Origin: an uncultured Collinsella sp.
Lineage (GTDB): Bacteria > Actinomycetota > Coriobacteriia > Coriobacteriales > Coriobacteriaceae
Assembly (NCBI GenBank): GCA_958431945.1
Contig: CAUASQ010000060.1
Location: 1 to 9,823 of the forward strand
Direction: 5' to 3'
DNA: 9,823 nt
The notes under the pieces are model-generated. The model worked only from the letters and a program-made list of their open reading frames with translations, had not been told where the DNA came from and made no database searches. Both the position numbers and the translations under genes were made by a program. Within the stretch, counting starts at the first letter, position 1. Every line of letters starts with the position of its first letter. Below, piece after piece: positions 6,591 through 9,823 of this stretch.

Positions 6591-7060
6591 GCGCATTTAC
6601 CAAGCCCGTTCAACTCCCAGTTGGTCAAGGCATCGAGGCTTTCCACTGTGGAAATACTCTTGTAGACGGATGGGCTAAAAACAGATCAGCCTCGGCGCGA
6701 AGAAGAGGGTCAGCGGTTATATACGCATCGTATTGCGACGGCGCAGTCGCTGGGTTTTATACGCTGTGCACGCACTCCGTGGCTCGCGAAAATGTTGATG
6801 GAGGATGGTTCGTGCGAAACTCCCCCTCCCAGGTTCCCACGGTCTTGCTTGGGATGATGGGAGTCGACGAGAGATTCAAGGGGCTTGGCCTGGGAGCATC
6901 GCTGCTTAAAGATGCCATCGGAAACGCTTTAAAAATATCCGCCCTGGCTGGCGCGCGAGCTTTGATTGTCGACCCGGTAGACGACGAGGCGGCAGCATTC
7001 TATGCGCATTTCGGCTTCACTACTCTACCCGGAACCAACAGGATGGCGCTGAAACTCTAG
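6587..7060 (+). CDS. TacT-like GNAT toxin (aminoacyl-tRNA acetyltransferase)
   Basis: In the TacT/AtaT/ItaT family the toxin acetylates the amino group of charged tRNAs and halts translation. This 157-residue protein has the family opening FHCGNTLVDGWA (19-30). The acetyl-CoA loop is RFKGLGLG (96-103), preceded by LLGMMGVDE. The segment FYAHFGF (138-144) contains the Tyr (139) that is catalytically important in TacT. The ATG overlaps the antitoxin stop codon by four bases. An in-frame TTG two codons earlier was rejected because ATG gives the standard antitoxin-toxin overlap. No truncation or missing motif is visible, so the toxin is probably active. The choice of tRNA target cannot be read from the sequence. 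Confidence 0.92.
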   Translation: MSAFTKPVQLPVGQGIEAFHCGNTLVDGWAKNRSASARRRGSAVIYASYCDGAVAGFYTLCTHSVARENVDGGWFVRNSPSQVPTVLLGMMGVDERFKGLGLGASLLKDAIGNALKISALAGARALIVDPVDDEAAAFYAHFGFTTLPGTNRMALKL

Positions 7061-7100
7061 ACTGCCAGGCGTTATCTCCTCTACCTGCCAACATGGCTCA

Positions 7101-7144
7101 AGTTACCCTACAGATAATGAATATTGCTGAAATGTAGGGTAACT
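7101..7144. repeat. Left copy of a 44-bp inverted repeat (orphan operator-like site)
   Basis: AGTTACCCTACA (7101-7112) and TGTAGGGTAACT (7133-7144) are perfect 12-bp inverted arms around a 20-bp AT-rich spacer. The same arms with the same spacing recur at 8917-8960. This copy lies between the 3' ends of two convergent genes (7060 and 7183). The plus strand keeps TGC-TGAAAT at the place where the other copy has TGA-TAGAAT, so the extended -10 appears degraded. With no T run it is a poor terminator. Confidence 0.85.
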
Positions 7145-7182
7145 GCCCAAAGCATCGTATGAAGATCTCTCTATGCCCAGCC

Positions 7183-7908
7183 CTACGCAACGTCCCAGGG
7201 CTTGAGTTCGTCGCCCAGGCGAACGATGCGGTCGTAGAGCACGGTGTGGCGCTCGGCTGGGTTGGCATCCCGGTGAAAATGCCCGTAATACCAGCGCTTG
7301 TAGTCCAAGCGATCCTCCAGCTCATCGAAAAACGCCGTGAGTCGATCGACGCCGGGATAATTCCAGCCGGGCGCCGGGTAGAGTGTGGGCGACAGCATGC
7401 GCGTGGAGCAGGTATGGGTGACCACACAGTCGACCTTCCAGCTCACGCTGTCGAGCTTTGCCCGCGCCTCCTCAAAGTTGCGCTCATCCGGCAACTCCTG
7501 CGGCCACCAGCTCGAATACGGCACGCGGTATTCCTCGTCCACGCTCGTGGCGCCGCCCATGGTAAAGATCGTTGAACCGTCGAGCTCAAAGACCTCGCCG
7601 CGCGCCAGGCGACGTATAGACGAGGTGTCCGATAGGCGCTGCGTGAGCCCGCCGTGCCATAACTCCAGGGGGCGCTCCGCCCAATGGTCGAAACGCTCGT
7701 GGTTGCCGTCGACGAACAGCACCGTGTAGGGGCGCGACTCCAGCCAGGCGATGTCAGCACATTCCTCGGCGGAGAAATCCCACGGAAAGCCAAAGTCGCC
7801 GGCAATGATGAGGTAGTCGTCGCCGGCAAGGCTGTCCCCAAGCTCCCAGTCGCGGAGCTTTTGCATGTCAAGCCCACCGTGGATGTCGCCCGTCACATAG
7901 ACTGTCAT
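7183..7908 (-). CDS. Calcineurin-like metallophosphoesterase (last gene of a three-gene operon)
   Basis: This 241-residue protein belongs to the dinuclear metal phosphoesterase superfamily. All five signature motifs are present: GDIHG (7-11, D8 and H10), GDFG (37-40, D38), GNHE (68-71, N69 and H70), VVTHTCS (162-168, H165) and YYGHFH (207-212, H210 and H212). Together they ligate two metals and position the substrate phosphate. The middle section (about 75-160) with a Trp-rich WWPQELPDE segment is not diagnostic of a substrate. No signal peptide is seen, so it is cytosolic. Its ATG overlaps the stop of the preceding phosphoesterase by four bases, so the two are co-translated. Both are intact but only distantly alike, which suggests sequential or different substrates and not a recent duplication. 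Confidence 0.88.
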   Translation of the reverse strand: MTVYVTGDIHGGLDMQKLRDWELGDSLAGDDYLIIAGDFGFPWDFSAEECADIAWLESRPYTVLFVDGNHERFDHWAERPLELWHGGLTQRLSDTSSIRRLARGEVFELDGSTIFTMGGATSVDEEYRVPYSSWWPQELPDERNFEEARAKLDSVSWKVDCVVTHTCSTRMLSPTLYPAPGWNYPGVDRLTAFFDELEDRLDYKRWYYGHFHRDANPAERHTVLYDRIVRLGDELKPWDVA

Positions 7909-8540
7909 CGGATTACCACTTCCCTGTAAGTCGCGAGCTCGCGCTCGATCTGCTCATCGCCCGTGGCGTTGACCCACCACGGCCACTTGACGCAGCACGC
8001 CGGCTCGTCCACCTGCGCAAACCAAGACTTGAGCTCGTCCAGGCTCACCGGGGCATAATTGTTGGCATCCACGCCCACGTCGTAGCGCAGCAGCCCCTGC
8101 TTGCGGTTGAATTCGTTGTAGGCGCTGCTGCAGCTGTGAATGTGCCCGTGCAGATGCCAGCCGCCGTGCGACATGCCCTGCCAATCAACCATGGGATAGT
8201 GGCTCAGCACGATTTTCTGCCGGTCGATATTGAGCACGCAGATGGGCGGCTCGACGATAAAAGCACCCGACACCGCGGGCTGTGACCAATCCTTGTCATG
8301 ATTGCCGGGCAGCAGATGAATGCGCCTGCAGGCAATGCTTTTGCGCAGCTCGTAGGCGTCCTGGGCTGTCATCTTAAAGCTGAAGTCGCCAAGGATGTAG
8401 AGCTCATCGTCCTCGCCAACCTTGCTATTGATGCTGGCGACAATATCATCGTTCATCTGCGCAACGGTCGACCACGGCCTGCCGCTAAAGCGCAGCATGT
8501 TCTCGTGCCCAAAGTGGGTATCGCTAGTAAACCAGATCAT
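7905..8540 (-). CDS. Calcineurin-like metallophosphoesterase with SDTHFGH signature
   Basis: This 211-residue cytosolic metallophosphoesterase has the motif set SDTHFGHEN (6-14, D7 and H9), GDFSF (51-55, D52), GNHD (79-82), LSHYP (112-116, H114) and LHGHIHS (130-136, H133 and H135). The SDTHFGHEN opening followed by GDFSF is typical of small bacterial and phage-type phosphoesterases of unassigned substrate. A tail of about 40 residues after the catalytic core contains Cys-Cys and a WPWW cluster (residues 182-189), whose role is unknown. The start is fixed by AGGAGG (complement of 8546-8551) five bases upstream. It lies 39 bases after the small membrane protein gene and overlaps the next phosphoesterase by ATGA, so the three probably form one transcript. 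Confidence 0.88.
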   Translation of the reverse strand: MIWFTSDTHFGHENMLRFSGRPWSTVAQMNDDIVASINSKVGEDDELYILGDFSFKMTAQDAYELRKSIACRRIHLLPGNHDKDWSQPAVSGAFIVEPPICVLNIDRQKIVLSHYPMVDWQGMSHGGWHLHGHIHSCSSAYNEFNRKQGLLRYDVGVDANNYAPVSLDELKSWFAQVDEPACCVKWPWWVNATGDEQIERELATYREVVIR

Positions 8541-8579
8541 GGGGGCCTCCTAACGCTGCGGGGCATCATTCCTTATGGC

Positions 8580-8819
8580 TTACCCCTCGTCCTTCCATCC
8601 AAACGGGTCAAATACCCAAAAGATCAGATCGAGCACGCCGCCAGTCGCCATGGCGCCGGCGAGGGCAATGCATACATGCAGCGAGCTTGCACTTCGGAGC
8701 ACGTCGAACGGCCCCAGAACAGCCAGCAGCCCAACCGCCGCGCCAGCCAGGCACAGCGCAAGACACGGCCCCGCGTCCTTAGCGCATTTCTTAGCGAGAT
8801 GCTTTGCGTTGTCACTCAT
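8580..8819 (-). CDS. Small two-helix membrane protein of unknown function
   Basis: The 79-residue protein has a short basic N-terminus (KHLAKKCAK), a hydrophobic helix at about 18-37 (LALCLAGAAVGLLAVLG) and a second at about 47-70. It ends in the charged DPFGWKDEG, so it should span the membrane twice with both ends on the same side. I chose the ATG at 8817-8819 because AAGGAG (complement of 8830-8835) precedes it. An ATG 13 codons upstream has no such site. No family is recognised. It is the first gene of the operon with the two phosphoesterases. It could anchor or recruit them, but nothing in the sequence proves that. Confidence 0.6.
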   Translation of the reverse strand: MSDNAKHLAKKCAKDAGPCLALCLAGAAVGLLAVLGPFDVLRSASSLHVCIALAGAMATGGVLDLIFWVFDPFGWKDEG

Positions 8820-8916
8820 TACTATCGAGCTCCTTAGAGGGTCGTTGCTTTGATTCATGCTGCCACAGCAAAGTCGGACGGCGTGTTAAGCGTCACATGT
8901 CGTGCGGACACGATTG

Positions 8917-8960
8917 AGTTACCCTACATATGTTTTGATTTGATAGAATGTAGGGTAACT
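8917..8960. repeat. Right copy of the 44-bp inverted repeat (probable operator)
   Basis: AGTTACCCTACA (8917-8928) and TGTAGGGTAACT (8949-8960) are identical to the arms at 7101-7144, with the same 20-bp spacer length. About 9 of 20 spacer positions agree when both are read on the plus strand. Arm centres are 32 bp apart, about three helical turns, so both half-sites face the same side of the DNA. It lies in the divergent region between the phosphoesterase operon and the nucleotidyltransferase pair. Its right arm overlaps the -10 of the latter, the position of an autorepression operator. Confidence 0.85.
8941..8949 (+). promoter_or_regulatory. Extended -10 promoter of the 8979-9462 gene pair
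   Basis: TGA-TAGAAT is an extended -10 element (TGn plus five of six consensus bases). Its last base is the first base of the right operator arm. No strong -35 is present: TTACCC at 8919-8924 is weak and 19 bases away. The predicted start near 8956 gives a leader of about 23 bases, with AAGGA (8968-8972) before the GTG start. Confidence 0.55.
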
Positions 8961-8978
8961 ACTCGGAAGGAAAGCTCT

Positions 8979-9290
8979 GTGTCCGTCTTAGAAGATGTCC
9001 TGGAAGAGGAATACGCACGCTCGAGCCGCCTCTTGGGGCTCATGGAGCAGGAAATCGGCCTCCTTCCAAAGGGCAGCATCCGCATGCGAAACATAAAAGG
9101 TCACGAATACTGCTACCTCAACTATCGAGTCGGTGACAAGGTTAAAAGCGACTATGTCCCTGCTTCAGAGGTTGATGAGCTGCGAGCCAAAATCGAACGC
9201 CGAAGATCTCTCGCGGCTGCCATTAGAGAGCAGAAGCGTTCTCAAAAGCAAATCATACGAGCGTTGGGAAGGGTGCCAAATGTTGACTGA
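8979..9290 (+). CDS. Small charged protein preceding an AbiE-like nucleotidyltransferase, possible antitoxin
   Basis: The 103-residue protein starts at GTG, chosen because AAGGA (8968-8972) lies just before it. The open frame continues upstream to 8850, but that part crosses the operator-like repeat. The sequence has an acidic start and a compact middle, LPKGSIRMRNIKGHEYCYLNYR...DKVKSDYVP (29-61), which looks β-rich. A long charged helix follows (about 62-97, ELRAKIERRR...REQKRSQK), probably a coiled coil. I recognise the LPKGS...GHEYxYLxYR...KVKSxY pattern from small proteins found beside nucleotidyltransferase genes. I know no experimental function. The 11-base overlap with the next gene is typical of antitoxin-toxin pairs, but no winged-helix domain like that of AbiEi is seen, so the antitoxin role is inference. 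Confidence 0.7.
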   Translation: MSVLEDVLEEEYARSSRLLGLMEQEIGLLPKGSIRMRNIKGHEYCYLNYRVGDKVKSDYVPASEVDELRAKIERRRSLAAAIREQKRSQKQIIRALGRVPNVD

Positions 9291-9462
9291 GCAGCAACAA
9301 GCATTCTTAAAAGTGCTTGACTTGGTCGAGGACGCAGGGTGCATAGATCACGTCGTTCTCATCGGATCCTGGGCGGAGTTTGCCTATAGAGAAGCCGAGG
9401 TGCTACCGAGCTTTTGTCCAAATATCAAAACAATGGATGTTGACTTCCTTGTCCGGGAGTAA
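9280..9462 (+). pseudogene. Truncated nucleotidyltransferase (N-terminal fragment)
   Basis: The ATG at 9280 is preceded by GGGAAGGG (9266-9273) and overlaps the previous gene by 11 bases. The 60 residues contain the start of a nucleotidyltransferase fold: HVVLIGSWAEFAYREAE (24-40) holds the Gly-Ser motif, and NIKTMDVDFLVR (48-59) holds the first Asp-x-Asp metal site. Family members with this opening continue for well over a hundred further residues after DVDFLVR. Here one Glu and a stop codon follow, directly at the point where the facing gene is also cut. The third catalytic Asp and the nucleotide-binding C-terminal lobe are missing, so activity is unlikely. The front part reads cleanly with no internal defect, so the loss is probably recent. 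Confidence 0.75.
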
Positions 9463-9823
9463 ACCACACCTTCGTACCACATCGATGCTCATCCTCTGCT
9501 TTAATTTGCTCCGCGCGATCAAAGACAAATGAAACGAAATCGTCTAGGTCAATCGAAGCCGCCTGCACCAGATCGGCAATAGCTTCTTCGAGACTTTCCT
9601 CTTGAGAGACCAAGTCAATATCTCTTGTAACACGCGCATCGAGCGTCCGCGCCAGGACACTTTGGCCGCCCTTGAGCACGAAGCGGCTGTCGTCTCCCGT
9701 AAAAACGCGGCACAAAAGACGATGAAAGTAGAAACCCGTGATTGCCCGATTAGTATCCATCGGCGACTGCCTTGCGGCATTCCTAACAGCCATCTCCAAT
9801 GCGGCAGGCGTCTTGTACTTCAC
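9425..9823 (-). pseudogene. AbiEii-type nucleotidyltransferase, 3'-truncated
   Basis: This minus-strand frame begins at or beyond the right edge. GTG (complement of 9821-9823) is a plausible start because VKYKTPAALEMAVRNAARQ resembles the usual opening of the family. The body matches AbiEii, the toxin of type IV AbiE abortive-infection systems: RLLCRVF (35-41), FVLKGGQSVLARTL (48-61) with the GG-x-S motif, and RDIDLV (67-72) with the Asp-x-Asp site. It reads in family style as far as KVWFTP (118-123), then gives nine unrelated residues and stops. The last ~38 bases before the stop are the 3' end of the opposing nucleotidyltransferase gene read backwards. More than half of a normal AbiEii is missing. 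Its antitoxin abiEi would be expected just right of the window. Confidence 0.75.

Noticed and set aside
7101..7144. Inverted repeat as a bidirectional terminator for the convergent genes
   Set aside because: The stem is only moderately GC-rich, the loop is 20 bases, there is no T run on either side, and the identical structure occurs at a promoter at 8917.
7101..8960. The two inverted repeats as the ends of a transposon
   Set aside because: Each end is itself a complete palindrome, no transposase lies between them, and no target-site duplication is seen in the flanks.
8850..8978. N-terminal extension of the 103-residue protein to the start at 8850
   Set aside because: It would cross the operator repeat and promoter, and the GTG at 8979 has a good ribosome binding site.
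1..9823. CRISPR arrays, tRNA or rRNA genes, complete insertion sequences
   Set aside because: No regularly spaced repeats, no tRNA T-loop signature in intergenic DNA, no rRNA sequence and no transposase frame were found.

Overview
The window is GC-rich and densely coded, mostly in short operons with strong AGGAGG-type ribosome binding sites. The protein content (PurH, a DUF2207 membrane protein with a glycine tail, a glutamyl-Q tRNA(Asp) synthetase, toxin-antitoxin modules) and the sequence style suggest a gut actinobacterium of the Coriobacteriia, probably Collinsella-like. That placement comes from recognition, not from a search, and no rRNA or other phylogenetic marker is present.

Layout. 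At 1-30 the first codons of a minus-strand gene enter from the left edge. A terminator (31-66) separates it from purH (96-1703, minus), which makes the last two steps of IMP synthesis. A divergent intergenic region follows, then an uncharacterised GNAT acetyltransferase (1981-2622, plus). A strong minus-strand terminator (2700-2746) ends a secreted/membrane DUF2207 protein (2761-4704). The region 4705-5213 has no convincing gene. It holds GGGAC-type repeat elements and a 13-bp hairpin. gluQ (5214-6218, plus) begins with an apparently leaderless mRNA.

From about 6220 to the right edge the window becomes an accessory, toxin-antitoxin-rich segment. A TacA-TacT type module (DUF1778 antitoxin plus GNAT toxin, 6324-7060) has a 21-bp perfect palindrome lying over its promoter. 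A three-gene minus-strand operon (8819 down to 7183) encodes a small membrane protein and two different calcineurin-like metallophosphoesterases. Diverging from it is a plus-strand pair: a small charged protein (8979-9290) and a nucleotidyltransferase fragment (9280-9462). Facing that pair is the front part of an AbiEii-type nucleotidyltransferase on the minus strand (9425-9823).

The most notable structure is a pair of 44-bp inverted repeats (7101-7144 and 8917-8960). They have identical 12-bp arms and identical 20-bp spacer length, and they bracket the phosphoesterase operon exactly. The right copy contains an extended -10 promoter for the nucleotidyltransferase pair. The left copy is an orphan between two gene 3' ends, with a damaged -10. 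The second notable structure is the tail-to-tail junction near 9452-9460, where two unrelated nucleotidyltransferase genes are both cut off inside their family cores. This points to a deletion that fused the remains of two AbiE-like toxin loci, or to an assembly chimera.
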